A stretch of DNA of 64,000 bases. Origin: Homarus americanus (Eukaryota > Arthropoda > Malacostraca > Decapoda > Nephropidae). The notes under the pieces are model-generated. The model did no database searches, was not told the origin of the DNA, and was given only the letters and a program-made list of their open reading frames with translations. The stretch covers positions 1,558,586 through 1,622,585 of the forward strand of contig NW_024722158.1 of assembly GCF_018991925.1 (NCBI RefSeq). Direction: 5' to 3'. This document shows, one piece after another, positions 12,543 through 24,565 of the stretch. The translations under genes and the position numbers were made by a program. Position 1 is the stretch's first letter; each line of letters starts with the position of its first letter.

Positions 12543-12958
12543 GTATACAGTATTACCCCGCTTTACGCGGTTTCACTCTCCGCGATTTCTCATTTACGCG
12601 GTGCCTCTCCAGAATCGGACTTTCATTTTCCGCGGTGCATCTATCCATATACTCGCAGAGTGTCTGGCTCGACGCTATTTTTAGATTCGACCCTCCCGCC
12701 TTCTCCCACCTGGGCAAGCCACACGGTAAGGTTGCGCAGTGCATGTCTCTGTTGCGTTATCAGTGACGTCATATGACGTATCGGACTGTGATTGGGCCAT
12801 GCATCTTTACCTCCCTCCGCTGCTAGCTGTGATTGGTTTAAAGTAATATGACGTGTCCACCCGCGGGAGGGAGGGAGATAAGACGACGCTTGACCTAGCA
12901 GCGGCAGTTTTATCCCTCTAGGCCACACCGTATATACGTGAATCCATTGTTCTGTAAA
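12543..12958. other. Tigger A1 5' terminal region
   Basis: After TA at 12546 the element begins CAGTATTACCCCGCTTTACG. Several TTTACGCGG/CCGCGG words follow, then a GC-rich leader that aligns with the leader of Tigger A2 (28834-29239), including a shared TGACGTCATATGACGTATCG word. This palindromic CRE-like word may be part of the element's promoter. Confidence 0.7.
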
Positions 12959-15889
12959 ATGGCTTCTGCCGGACCACCGCCCCCAGAGAGAAACCTTTCC
13001 TTACCTGGACCCAGCCGCCCTAAGCCAAAGAAGATACGACGTTCCCTAAGCTACGAAGTGAAATACAAGATCATTCAAGATTTGGAGAAAGGAACACGTC
13101 AAGCTGATCTCGCGCGCCAGCATGGAGTCAACGAATCTATGATTCATACTATTAAGAAGGATGCAGCCAAGATCAAAGAGCACATGAGAATCACAAAGTC
13201 TGCAGGTGCTTCAATGATCAAGTATTGCCAGAACAAGGTGCTGCTAAAGGTGGAAAATTTGCTGGTGAGTTACTTGATTCGTCAGGCGCGACGCAACATG
13301 ACGGTGGACACGCGATCCGTTCAAGAGTACGCACGTGAACTGTACGCAGCAGTGTTGCATAAGATGGGAATTGCAGAGCCCAAACCCTTCAATGCTTCCT
13401 CTGGTTGGCTGCATAGGTTTAAGAAAAGGAACAAGATCACCAACATTAACATTGGTGGTGAAGAAGCTAGTGCTGACCGTGTGGCGGCTAGAGATTTTCC
13501 TCCGTTCTTATGTGAGGTTATGGAGAAAGGGCAGTACACCGACGACCAGGTGTTCAACATGGACGACTCCGGTCTCTTTTGGAAAAAGCTACCTTCCAAG
13601 ACCTTCGTTGTCAAGTCTGCCAGCAAGATTCGGGGCCGGAAGTTGCAGAAGGAGCGCATCACCGTCCTCTTTACCACCAATACTTTTACTTTTATCCTCT
13701 TCGCCACTGATCGGCTTGTTAGCCGCTTGGGCGATCGGTCACGTCTCTTTTCCTTTATATTCTTCACCAAAAGGTCGGCTCGCTAGCCGCCCGGGCGATC
13801 GTCGTCACGTCTCTGTCACGCACTGTTGGCAAATACTGGGCATGCACCGCTCCTGAATGTACCTGAACCGCTCCAGTGTTGGTCAAGTCTTCTCTTGAAA
13901 GAGCTCACACTCGGTGCCGTCACAACACTCTCTGGTAGGTTGTTCCAAGAGTTTACAACCCTCACTCCGAAAAAGTTTGCCCTCACGGTTTTCTGGACTT
14001 GCGGCTTCTTCAATCTTGAGCTGTGACCCCTTGTGGGGCGAGCGTCCGCCAGCCAAACAAGGACACTCAACTGAGTAGTGCCCCCTGAGATGCTTATACA
14101 CCTCAACTAGGTCCCCCTTGCCCGTCTGTAGTATAAGCTAGGCAAGTTCAGGCGCTCCAATCTCTCAGGGTAGCTGAGGTGCCGAAGTGCAGGCACCAGT
14201 CTGGTGGCCCTCCTTTGAACATTTTCAACCAACTGACAGTCCCTAGCATATCTCGGGGACCAGATGGGGTGACAGTACTCCAGATGGGGAAGCACTTCAC
14301 TCCTGAAGATCGTCACGAGGGACGGACCGTCTAGATATCTGAACGACCTTCTTATAAGACCCAATAATTTATTTGCCTGATTTACCTTCTTCTCACAATG
14401 GCCCGAGAACTTCAGCTCATTGTCAACATACACACCTAGGTCCTTCTCACACACAGTCTCAACTAGTACATTTTCTTCATCCCGTTGGGACATATGGTAC
14501 GCCTCCTTACCGTTGGTACGCCCCAGGTGCATCCTCTTACACTTCGTGACATTGAATCTCAGCAGCCATTCCTTCGACCATTCCTGGAGCCCACAGAGGT
14601 CCTTCTGCAGCTCTTCACAGTCCGCTTGGTTCTTAATTTCCCGAAATAACTTGGCGTCATCGGCAAACATTTGTATGGAGGAGTGGACAACGTCAGGCAT
14701 ATCATTTATGAAACAAACAAACAACAGCGGGCCCAATGCCTCCGGTACCTGTAAACCCAAGTTATCGGTGATTCACACAGCCCGCAAGCCGCACGCCTAC
14801 AAGAACGTGGACATGAGCAATATTAATGTCCACAGGCTGACCGCACGTAAGGCGTGGATGTTCTCTGCTCTGTCACTCTCCTGGTTTGATGACTGTTTCG
14901 TTCCCGACGTGAAGAAATTCTGCAAGCAACAGAATGTTCCATTCAACATTCTGTTGCTCCTTGGCAACGCACCAGGACACTCGCCACTACTTATGGATCG
15001 TCACCCCGACATAAAAGTGGTCTTCCTTCCTCCCAACACTACGTCATTAATCCAGCCCATGGACCAGGAGTTGATCTGCAATGTGAAAGCTGCGTACTCT
15101 GCAAAAAAATTTAAGCTCCTGAAAGACTGTACCAACACCAAGGATGAGTTGCGTAACCTGAGTGACACTGATAGCGAGAGCGACGAGGACGAGGAACAAG
15201 AGGTGGTGAATCAAGAAGTTCTCGTCAAACAGTTTTGGAAAAAATTTAATGTCAAACAAGCTGTGGACTTCTTGGTGGAGGCATGGGATCAGCTGTCTAT
15301 AGCTATGATTCGTCACGCATGGAGGCATGTGTTGCATGGTATACCAGGTGAGAGGCGGAGTCAACCTGTGACTGGTGAGGTTCAGTCTGTGACAGTGGCA
15401 TTGGACCTTGCAAGAGAAGCTGCTCACAGTATTACAGCTGAAGGCTTCTCCGAGACCACCAACGAAGACATCCTGGAGGTGATCAGAGATCCTGAAATGA
15501 CTGCCGGCGAGATGTTGGAAGATGATCACGTCAGTGAAGAGGAAGATGGTGCGTCAATCCCAGAAGAACACAAGTTAACGCATAGTAATATTAAGGGTGC
15601 CATCGAGTGTGCAGAGAAAATGAAGTCCTTCCTTTCCAACGACAATGATGATGACCGCTATGAAGTCTTCCATACCCGGCTGGTGCAGACTATGGAGCCG
15701 TACATCAAGGTGTATGAAGACAACATCAACACTAGCCGTCAAGAAAGCATTACCGAGTTCTTCGCCCGCAACCCACCACAGCTTGCCAGAGCCAGTGATA
15801 GTGACAGTGAAGGTGACTTTGAGGGATTTGTCAGGGAGGCCCTGACAACTATGACGGATAGTGATGGTGATTCACTTGAGGGCCAGTAA
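12959..15889 (+). pseudogene. Tigger transposase, split by LINE and catalytically mutated
   Basis: The first part (12959-13681) starts MASAGPPPPERN, aligned with the start in copy A2. It has a KKIRRSLSYEVKYKIIQDLE helix-turn-helix, a CENP-B-like second DNA-binding half and the first DDE Asp in VFNMDDSGLFWK. The second part (14738-15889) continues NASGTCKPKLSVIHTARKPH and runs to a TAA. From family knowledge the second catalytic Asp lies in an L-x-D-N-A-P-G-H motif; here it reads LLGNAPGHS, so Asp is replaced by Gly, while copy A2 keeps DNAPGH. The third Asp is present in QPMDQEL. An acidic C-terminal tail ends DSDGDSLEGQ. Besides the LINE insertion I see no stop in either part, so the Asp loss may have preceded general decay. 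Confidence 0.88.
13682..14732 (-). mobile_element. 5'-truncated CR1-type LINE inserted in Tigger A1
   Basis: Read on the minus strand it starts within the reverse transcriptase at GPLLFVCFINDMPD, contains the catalytic FADDAKL motif, then the typical CR1 C-terminal region with NVQRRATRLVP and LERLNLPSL. A frameshift lies near 14107, after which the C-terminus continues through NSWNNLPESVV. CCAAT at 13677-13681 and 14733-14737 forms a short target-site duplication. The 3' end carries two imperfect copies of a tail, each with a GATCGCCC word and an A-rich part. Confidence 0.85.
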
Positions 15890-15949
15890 TCTGCCCTCTG
15901 CCTCAGAACCAGCCTCCATCCCGGTATGCCGACCCATCTCTTCTACTAA

Positions 15950-16050
15950 CGTAAGTGTTAAACCTAACCTTTATTTTTCCTAACCTAACCTTTATTTTTC
16001 CTAACTTAACCTTTATTTTTCCTAACCTAACCTCTTCTATATTAATTGTG
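15950..16050. repeat. short CCTAACC-rich tandem repeat in Tigger A1 3' region
   Basis: Three to four copies of a 21-22 bp unit containing CCTAACCTAACCTTTATTTT follow the transposase stop. The CCTAACCTAA words equal two arthropod-type telomere repeats but are too short to indicate a telomere. Confidence 0.7.
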
Positions 16051-16526
16051 TGTTCATATCGTCATAAAGTTAAGATAATATTTTTACTACAACATAGTTG
16101 TGTGTCGTCAAAAAGTGGAGTTTGGGGGGTTGGGCCAGTCTCTATTGGAATTAATCCCATATGTTCTGTTGTTCACTTTACGCGGATTTCACTTTCCGCG
16201 GTACCCTGTGGGTTCAATTGACCGCGTAAATCGGGGTACTACTGTATATGGTAATTATTTCTCATGCAATATATTTATCCTATATGATACTGTACTCTTT
16301 CATAATAATTATAAATATAATGTTATGATTTGTTTGACTTAAATCATCCTGAATACATACTGCATAAGTGAGGATAATAGAAGAGGATTGTTTTCTTTAC
16401 ATTTATTATACAATTCGATATATATTCATGAAAATTATATTTATTACAGTTAACATGGAAAAAAAATAATATCGATGTGCATTCAGTATGTGACGTTGAT
16501 TACACAGGGAAGTTATTTCTGACACA

Positions 16527-16602
16527 TTAATATTTAGTCCAGCCACCTTCATTCTCGATTACTTGCTGCAGTCTGTTGAGAACGGAGGCGACGTGATTGT
16601 GT
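16527..16602 (-). pseudogene. Tc1-like transposase C-terminal fragment
   Basis: The minus strand reads HNHVASVLNRLQQVIENEGG then WTKY and stop. From family knowledge Tc1-type transposases end in a conserved (S/V)-x-x-x-R-(L/V)-x-x-V-I-x-x-x-G-G-x-T-x-Y tail. The fragment is cut at 16602 by the LTR of the following gypsy element, so the gypsy inserted into an older Tc1 copy. Confidence 0.6.
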
Positions 16603-17106
16603 TGTAGTGGATCCTCTACCCTACAACTCCCAACTGAGCTCCGGCCACGCGCCTACCAGCCAATCAGCCCGCTACGCCGAGAGACTAGGTCTATGCAGTG
16701 GACGTAGGGGTACGATCGCCGACCTAGTCTCGACCTTCAACTTTCAGCTTCCTCTCCCGTGATTGGCTCTCGCGCTACGAGCGCCTCAAATCCTGAGGTT
16801 TCTAAATCACATAAATACGGGCCCGGCTGGCCGGGGAGGTCACTCTACACTCGGCTACCGGACCGGTAACATCTCCTCACCACACGCTCCCTCAGAAAGC
16901 TCCTCGCCCAACAGGAACTCTGAACAAGCTTCTCCTGACCTAGTAACTCCTTAACACTGCACTGTACAACAATATATATATATATACAGAAAAAGCATTG
17001 TGAGTTTCTATTCTACCTCAAACCTGAGTGTGAGATATATTACATGTACGTACGTTGTGAGACCATATAAAGAGAATTTGACAACCTGCCACAACAGTAC
17101 GCTACA
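16603..17106 (+). repeat. 5' LTR of gypsy copy B
   Basis: The LTR starts TGTAGTGGATCC and ends CAGTACGCTACA, giving the short TGTAG...CTACA inverted repeat. It aligns with the partial LTR at 12256-12542. A CACATAAATACGG segment at 16806 is a possible TATA-type promoter. Confidence 0.82.
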
Positions 17107-17108
17107 AT

Positions 17109-17118
17109 TGGTGACCCC
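17109..17118 (+). other. primer-binding-site candidate of gypsy copy B
   Basis: TGGTGACCCC lies two bases after the LTR, identical to the site in copy A. The matching tRNA would end GGGGTCACCA; the species of tRNA was not determined. Confidence 0.6.
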
Positions 17119-17531
17119 TTTCTGCTGCCTTACTCCTGGAGCTGAGAAGATCGTCCTGCCTGCTGCCAGCCTAGGCCAACCGCCTTACCTGCATCACTCG
17201 CTACTCCACAACGACACCATCTCACGACCATAAGGTTTATAACGCATTAGTCTGTTCTCCCCACTGGCAGTGTGAGTGGCCCACATCACAGCTGGAGAGC
17301 AACTATTGTGCGAGATTCCAAACGTGGTTTGAGCTCTTTTGCCTATTCTCCTATTTTTCTTTTGTTTTTTTAGTTCTGGCCTAAGGACCTGCACCCTAAA
17401 AAGTGTATTCGTCCCGAAGTCCCCCCTGCAACTGTTCACCTCCCTCCCAGGAGATTGTGAACAAGGAAGGGGGTCGGAACAAGAACCCGTCCTTCATCCT
17501 TCCCTAACAGGTGTGACATACTCCCGCAAGA

Positions 17532-20090
17532 ATGGACGGACGGATCTCTCTACCGACTTTCAACCACAACATAGAGGACTGGTTAGTTCATGTGGAAGCA
17601 ACCCTCATCGGCTCTACAGCTACAGACAAGCAAAAGTACGGCGCCCTGCTCTGTTCCTTGCCCACTGAAGTCGCCACACAAGTCTCACAGACCATCTCCA
17701 ACCCTCCAGCGAACAACAAATTCGCCACCCTGCGGGATGCCTTAAAAACGCATTACCGACGGATCCGCCCCAATCTCCTACAGAACCTATCTTCTATCTC
17801 CCTTGGAAACTCAACTCCGGGACTTCTCTGGGAGGAGATGTGTAGGCTGAACTCCTGACACACAGACAGACTTCCTGACTCTATCCTGCGCCAGCTTCAC
17901 GCACAAAAGCTACCCACACAAGTATGCATTATCCTGTCCGCAGTAGATTACTCTACGGCACCAGAACTATACGCAACCGTGGCAGACAGAATTTTCAACG
18001 AGTGCGCTGCTGTGCGCCTTGCCGCCGCGGACAACCCCACACCCACACCAGTACCTACCTCCAAACTTGTAAGCCGGGTCAACACCCCTCAGCCGAGCAA
18101 TACCTCACAAGACATCAGGGACCTGCAGCAAACTTTGAACCGCAGGATGGACACCATTGAGCAGTTCTGCTCCTCCATGCCCGCTGCTGGGCCAGATCCT
18201 GACTCACGCATCACGCCCTACAAGTCCCAAAGCGCCCTTCCTGTCCCGGAAACAGCAGCCAGCCCCCAGCACAACGAATATATCCTCAGCTGGTATTACT
18301 GGCGTTTCGGCCCCACTGCATCTACTCGGGAAACGGCAACAAGGGAGGCTGGTAGAGGCCTCAGCCCTGTCCCTTCAGGCGTCTCACTACTGCACGTCAC
18401 CGACCGCACCTCCGGCACGAAATTCCTCGTCGACACAGGTTCATCGGTCAGTATCATCCCTCCCTCACTAAAAGACACGTCAAAGCAACCCTCTTATGAC
18501 CTGTTCGCCGCCAACAGTACCCCTATCGCATCCTACGGCACACGCACCCTCGCCTTAGACCTCGGTCTTCCCAAGACTCTGCGCTGGTCATTCGTGGTCG
18601 CAGACGTGTCTCAACCCATCCTTGGCTTCGACTTCCTCACCTTCCACAAGCTCGGCGTCGACCCAAGCCATCTTCACCTCATCCATGAGCCTACAGCACG
18701 CAAGATCCAGGGTTCTCATGCCAGACACACCGACACTATCACCTGTCTTTCGCCGTCCAACGAGTTCTCCCATCTGCTCGAAGAGTTCAAGGAGCTTTTC
18801 TCACCCCGAGTCTTTCCACCCCTACCACCTACGTCGGGAATTTTTCACCACATCGAGACCAAAGGACCTCTAGTCTTTTCACGCCCCCACCGCCTGAGCT
18901 CCTAAACGCAGCCAAGGTGAAATTCAACAGACTACTGCAAGACGGCATCATTCGTCCTTCAAAAGAGTCCCTGGGCATCGCCTCTTCACATGGTTCTTAA
19001 GCCATCATCCGGCGACTGGAGGGTGTGTGGCGACTACAGAGCCCTGAACCTCATCATCAAACCCGACAGGTACCCTATTCCGCATGTCCAGGACTTCCAC
19101 CACAAACTTCACGACAAGACAATCTTCTCGAAGATCGACTTGGAGCATGCCTTCCACCAGATCCCTGTAGCACCTGCAGATACCCAGAAGACAGCCATAA
19201 CCACTCCATTCGGACTCTTCGAGTATACTTTCATGAGTTTTGGCCTACGCAATGCAGCACAGACTTTCCAGAGGTACATGGACCATATGCTTCGCGACCT
19301 CGATTTTGTCACCATCTACATTGACGACATCCTCGACGCCTGCCGAGCATCATCACCACCTACAACTCCTCCTCCAACGCTTGCAGAACAACAACTTGAA
19401 ACCTCATCCTGCTAAGTGCATCTTCGGAGCCTTCTCCATCGATTTCCTCGGTCACAGAGTCTCGCCCAGTGGCATACAACCCCTACCACAGAAAATAACC
19501 ACCATTAGGGAGTTCCCCAAACCTGAAACGGTGAAGAAACTCTGAGAATTCCTGGGTTTAGTCAACTACTATCACCGCTTCATTGACAACGCTGCCACCA
19601 TCCTAGTTCCCCTCTACAACCTTCTCCAGGGACTCCCAAAGAAGTCTCACAAACCTCTCGTGTGGACTCAAGAGGTTGTTACGGCATTCACCGCTATCAA
19701 ACAGCACATCACACGCCTTACCCTCCTGGCCCACCCTGCACCTAACGCCCGACCACTCTCACAACAGACGCTTCTTCTACTGCAGTGGGCGCCGTCTTAC
19801 AGCAGGAGATCAACGGAATTCTCATGCCCGTTGTTTTCTTCTCACAACGGCTTCAAGCACCACACCTCAAGTACAGCGCCTTTGATCGAGAACTCCTGGC
19901 CATATACCTGGCTGTCAAACATTTCCAGCACTTCCTCGAGGCCCGTTAGTTCACCATCTTCACTGATCACAAGTCCCTCGTCCAAGCCTTTACTTCAGGC
20001 TCCCAGTCACATACACCTCGTGTCCTGCGCCACTTGGCGTACATCTCGGAGTTCTCCAGCAACGTCCAATACTGTACATTAAAGGCAGCC
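17532..20090 (+). pseudogene. gypsy gag-pol, multiply frameshifted
   Basis: Gag starts MDGRISLPTFNHNIEDWLVH (17532) and runs through a capsid-like region to a stop near 17858. It resumes after a shift with a Pro/Ala-rich stretch and a degraded YYWRFGPTAS segment. The protease shows KFLVDTGSSVSIIP with the DTGS active site (about 18420). Reverse transcriptase has [26 protein letters not shown] and YIDDI around 19320, then a frameshift. RNase H has a DASSTAVGAVLQQE segment near 19770 in a shifted frame and FDRELLAIYLAVKHF, with another stop before FTIFTDHKSL. At least five disruptions make it non-coding. Confidence 0.88.
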
Positions 20091-20096
20091 ACAACT

Positions 20097-20235
20097 CAGG
20101 TACCCCATTTAAAACTGGGCGAACTGGGAGCGCCTGGAAATTAGACCGCCGAACCCTGGAATAGAATGTGAGCACTGTATTCACTTGACCACCGCACTCT
20201 CCCAGCTTTGGTAAGACTCCATAAAAAAATCTTTG
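20097..20235 (-). repeat. possible tRNA-derived SINE remnant
   Basis: On the minus strand GCGGTGGTCAAGTG and, about 40 bp later, CCAGGGTTCGGCGG resemble degenerate A- and B-boxes. The match is loose, no tail or second copy is present, and only the spacing and order suggest this. Confidence 0.25.
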
Positions 20236-21438
20236 GCCCCCTCTGTAGAAGGTAATTTTTGACTCATAACATCACATTCTTTGATTGGAAAAATCCAATG
20301 TGAGGTCCAAACATTTTGTGTACTTATTAGTTGAGACACTTCTCAGGTACAGTTGGTTACTGTCAAGTTTAATAGGTTAAAAAAATCTGTTTTAAATATT
20401 ATGTTTCAATGTTTATATACTATTTTACTTTGTACAGTATAGAAAAAATGTACAATACAAAATAAAACATGGTAAACTACACTTCATTACCACAAACTAC
20501 TGCAACATCGTATGAATGTTACTATGATATAATGCACCTGAATCATCAATATATACTGTAATACTATTAAAAACAAGGATATATTGAACTGACATGAAAA
20601 TTTGAACAAGATGAAACAATAGTCAAAGGTGTTTAGGAAATGTAGAGGAGTAGTGAATCTATTTGATGCTTTACAGAGTATTAATCAGAGGACAATGTGA
20701 TACACAATCATTACTTGGCATCTGCAAACATAAACATCCCTGAGTCAGACAGTCAGCCTTAACTCTGATGGTTGATAAATATTTTAATCTCCAAACTATT
20801 ATTACACATATAGTCATGGATGGGGCCAACACACGTGTTATTGTGATGATAACCACTCCGTATATGTTTTCACAATATCAACACTTGTGCCTTGATAATA
20901 GAGTATATACTGTACCAGCCAACACGTGACACAAGGGATATGTGTCAATGGGGTTTCCTCTTTGGTTTTGGTTATTAATCACCAGGATGGACTTTAATAA
21001 GAAATATCTACCAGTAGTAGTGTATCAGTCCTCATGTGTGATTAAACAATGCTTATACTGTACTAACAAAGTATAAGTGAATATATTAAATGTATTGTCA
21101 TGATGATGAAAATCAGGATCCTGGTTAATTACAACGTAAACTTGTTTGTGGGTAAAGTGACGAAGACACGGGTTAGGTACGTCACTTCAAGACTGTAACA
21201 GTACATCAAGTTGTGGTAAATATTGATAAAGTGAGCTTCACATATTGAAGGCTACCTAAGGTGTAATGAGAAAAATTAAAAATTTTAGGAACATTTTGAG
21301 AACATAAACAATTACAAGCACTGCTTGTAATTGTTTATAATTTATTAAAAATACACAAGATACAATGTATTATCTGGGACCAGCAAGAAGCACATACAGC
21401 TTATACTTAAGTCTAGTTTGTCAAACATGAACATTTAA

Positions 21439-21532
<94 letters not shown>

Positions 21533-23386
21533 TGAACTAACTCTTAGCTACTATTTACATTACATCATACTGTTACTTCAGGTATAGACTATTTATAATT
21601 GTTGTCTTAGACTACATTCACCGGGATGAGGCGTCTCTTTTAGTTGCTGTAATCTACCAAACTAATGGATGACAATAAATACTCCAGCAGACATGATCTG
21701 GTCAGTCAGTGATGGTTACTGACACACCTTATTCTCTCATCAGTAATCTTCAATGTTACCTGAACCTGAAATGTCTAATATCAAATAAAGAGCACCATCA
21801 ACTTATTTCAAATTTAGGTTAATACAGCATCATTCACTCTGACTTCTGGTAGCCTACACTTGTTACTGTTAACTCCACTGTGCTTAAAAGGAAAATATTC
21901 TCTTTCCCTCTAGAAAATATGTTTACTTTTCTTCAGACCAGGGGGTAAGTATAGGGATTTAATAATACTGTATCAAATTTGATCACAATCTTAACGTGAA
22001 AAACTATAAATAAAGCAACAACAATAATTTGGTCTCTCTGGGCTAAGCAGTTGTCTGGCAGGGAATCGGCTGGACTATAAGAACATTTTGCCAAGAGGTT
22101 CAGTTGTGGACTGAATAATCCACAACTTTATTTACATGATAATCTCTATTTGTTATTAATATTTACTACATGTAAACAAAGAGGAGCCTGATTATAAGAT
22201 AGTTGTTTCTTATGCCATTGTTTTATCCCAATTTACATTATGTCACATCTTTTGTTTATGGGCGACTCTGGATCTTAACGTAAATCAAAGACCATACATA
22301 ACACACAGTACTGTACACATAACCTGTATTCTTGCTCATCCTAACTCCATGTTTCCCTTTACAATACTATTAATGGTCTGTACAATACATGCAGTCCAAT
22401 AATTGTTGACAAGATGCAAAGATATTTATAAAAAATAGTAAATAAATAAGTAAATGCAAACTGTGCTGGAACATAACAGTTACCAGAGATTTGAACACCA
22501 AAATATTAACATAGGAATGTACTAATAACTTTTCTATATCATGCCTTTTTCTGTACAATTTCTACAGCTACATCAATAAAGTTTATTCTTAATACTTTCA
22601 ATTATCAACAAACTTTTCTACCCACACAATTACAACCTACAGTAAACCGAGTGAGTGAATGAGTTCAACAAGTACGGTACGGTAGTATACGATATCAAAC
22701 AAGTTGTATAAAGATTTGTGCATAACTGAGGTATTGGTCCCCTACTGTACTGTACATCAAAAGAAACCAATTTCTAATATCTGTCAACTATTTCCGTTAA
22801 GCTACACAAGTCCTTAAGGTGTAGGGAGTTATTGGAAACCTCTCGTGTCAGTACTGTACCGAGGAAAAAATTCATTTAATACCTCTACAGTAATTTGTCA
22901 TGGTCATACATGAAAGAGCAAATTTCCTCATACTATATATAAATTAGTTTCCACTGAGTGATAGCACAATACATTATAATATAAAGCTATTGGACTGAAA
23001 GATTGTCATAGTTTAGTTTGATTACATACGTTTACAGGAATCAGACAGTACGCCTGTTTTACTCGTGATTAACATTAAAATTGGTGTAAATTGTTTACCT
23101 GTTATCAACTGTATTATATTGGTGAATCTTTCCTCCACCCATATGAAATGGATGGCTGGGGTAGAACAAGGGAAGTTTTAGGGGAATTTTAAGGAAATTT
23201 TTATGGAGCCTTTAAATTAAGTTTTTCAAGTTAAACATTTAGACAAATGATCCATTAGAGGAATCACCCCATCAGCTGGGGGAAGTTATATACTGTATAT
23301 GAAAACATGAACTCAGGGTTGGTCACATTAAAGGAACCTTCTAAGAGTAACCCAGTATTTATCAACACCCAAAAGTGTATCCAGTA
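20236..23386. other. AT-rich intergenic DNA, no gene recognised
   Basis: About 3.1 kb without a convincing frame, terminal inverted repeat or tandem array apart from the AT microsatellite. TACTGTAC and TACAGTA words are common. Confidence 0.6.
21440..21530. repeat. (AT)n microsatellite
   Basis: About 45 uninterrupted AT dinucleotides. Confidence 0.98.
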
Positions 23387-23687
23387 CAGGTCCCCGACTT
23401 ATGAACGTCTGCCGAGAAGCACGAGGTTAAACTTGAAATTTACAGTACTGTATTTTATTTACCTAATGACTTATTTTTCTTTCATTTACTGTATTTTGTC
23501 ATTCTATTTTCCTTTTGTTTTAAATTAAGTGATTTTAGATGTATATAAGGACTTAAGACTATGATATACCATAGTGGAATTTTAAACATTGTTTTGTAAG
23601 TACAGTACAGTACGCATATAGCTTGTGTTCCAACTTACTAACTTCCTCAGGAACAGAACCCGTTCGTAACCCGGGGACCCCGTTCTG
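23387..23687. mobile_element. short Tigger-like MITE (CAGGTCCCCGACTT family)
   Basis: The left end is TA then CAGGTCCCCGACTTATGAAC. The right end, read inverted, gives CAGAACGGGGTCCCCGGG and continues GTTACGAACG, followed by TA. The two ends match after a small insertion in one. No transposase frame is seen in the 301 bp. Confidence 0.6.
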
Positions 23688-23689
23688 TA

Positions 23690-24045
23690 ATCCCACAACT
23701 CCGAGACCAGTTATGTATATTGTAAACCCTCGAAAGTCCAGACCCTTTCCGGGCAAGAAACATTTCTCAAAACCCTTAAATATTTCTTGTTTGAAATTCC
23801 TGTCGTGCTCAGTCATTTAAAACTGCCACCAGCCGGCAATCCCTTGACCTCTGTCTTCCATTCGAATCTACGAGTGAGCAGTTTAATCCTCCCACTCTTA
23901 GAATAGATTCACCCATAATGCTGCACTGTGATTGGTTAGCTGTAAGTTCAAGACACATTCAGTCACAGAAAAATGGTAATATTTTGGGTAAAATAATTCA
24001 GACAATAGTGATGGTAGTCCTCCTGGAAAGAGAGCAGTGTGTTGT
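23690..24045. other. no gene; possible partial foldback element
   Basis: GTAAACCCTCGAAAGTCC near 23722 resembles the right end of the fragment at 27945-28025 read inverted, so a piece of that MITE family may lie here. Nothing else is recognised. Confidence 0.4.
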
Positions 24046-24376
24046 ATCATCCATGTCTCACACACACCTGGCATAGTCCATGTCTCACACACCTGGCATA
24101 GTTCACGTCTCACACACACCTGGCATAGTCCATGTCTCACACACCTGGCATAGTTCATGTCACACACACACCTGGCATAGTTCATGTCTCACACACCTGG
24201 CATAGTTCATGTCTCACACACACCTGGCATAGTTCATGTCTCTCACACACACCTGGCATAGTTCATGTCTCACACACACCTGGCATAGTTCATGTCTCAC
24301 ACACACCTGGCATAGTCCATGTCTCACACACCTGGCATAGTTCATGTCTCACACACACCTGGCATAGTTCATGTCT
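24046..24376. repeat. 25-27-bp minisatellite, about 12 copies
   Basis: Units are variants of CATGTCTCACACACACCTGG plus CATAGTT, differing by the number of AC dinucleotides and by C/T in the TCCATG/TTCATG word. Confidence 0.95.
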
Positions 24377-24429
24377 CCATGATTTTGAAGTCAATTTACA
24401 AACTATAATTCATAATTTTTCTATTATCT

Positions 24430-24565
24430 AACCCTTAAGCCCCGGGTCAGGCTCCCCGCCGCAGGGATTAACCAAGAAAAACATTCAACTTTTCAAAAAA
24501 AAAAAAAAAATGGCTGGAAAATAGGCGAACGTTCTGGAACGTCACCCGGGGCGCTGCGGTTAATA
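24430..24565. mobile_element. short foldback element, tentative
   Basis: CCTTAAGCCCCGGGTCAG on the left is roughly mirrored on the right by GTCACCCGGGGCGCTGCGGT, with a poly-A run between. It could be a small MITE; no target duplication is clear. Confidence 0.3.

Larger units (their letters stand above)
12548..16244 (+). mobile_element. Tigger/pogo DNA transposon, copy A1
   Basis: Terminal inverted repeats start CAGTATTACCCCGCTTTACG and, read from the other end, CAGTAGTACCCCGATTTACG. TA dinucleotides flank both ends, the target-site duplication of the pogo/Tigger group. Inside is a CENP-B/DDE-type transposase frame interrupted by a LINE. Length is 3697 bp, or about 2.6 kb without the LINE, close to copy A2 (2702 bp). 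Confidence 0.93.
16603..20096 (+). mobile_element. Ty3/gypsy retrotransposon, 3'-truncated (copy B)
   Basis: A 5' LTR and primer site are followed by degenerate gag, protease, reverse transcriptase and RNase H regions in canonical gypsy order. The element stops inside RNase H near 20096; integrase and 3' LTR are missing. The sequence after the break is unrelated. Confidence 0.9.

Noticed and set aside
12479..12928. Several 60-95-codon frames on both strands
   Set aside because: They cross the LTR end and the non-coding Tigger leader; the leader aligns with the non-coding leader of copy A2.
14420..14737. N-terminal extension of the plus-strand 489-codon frame
   Set aside because: It runs through the antisense of the CR1 insertion; only the part from 14738 is Tigger transposase.
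15950..16050. Interstitial telomere from CCTAACCTAACC words
   Set aside because: Only two to three telomere-type units per copy, within a 22-bp repeat of a transposon's 3' region.
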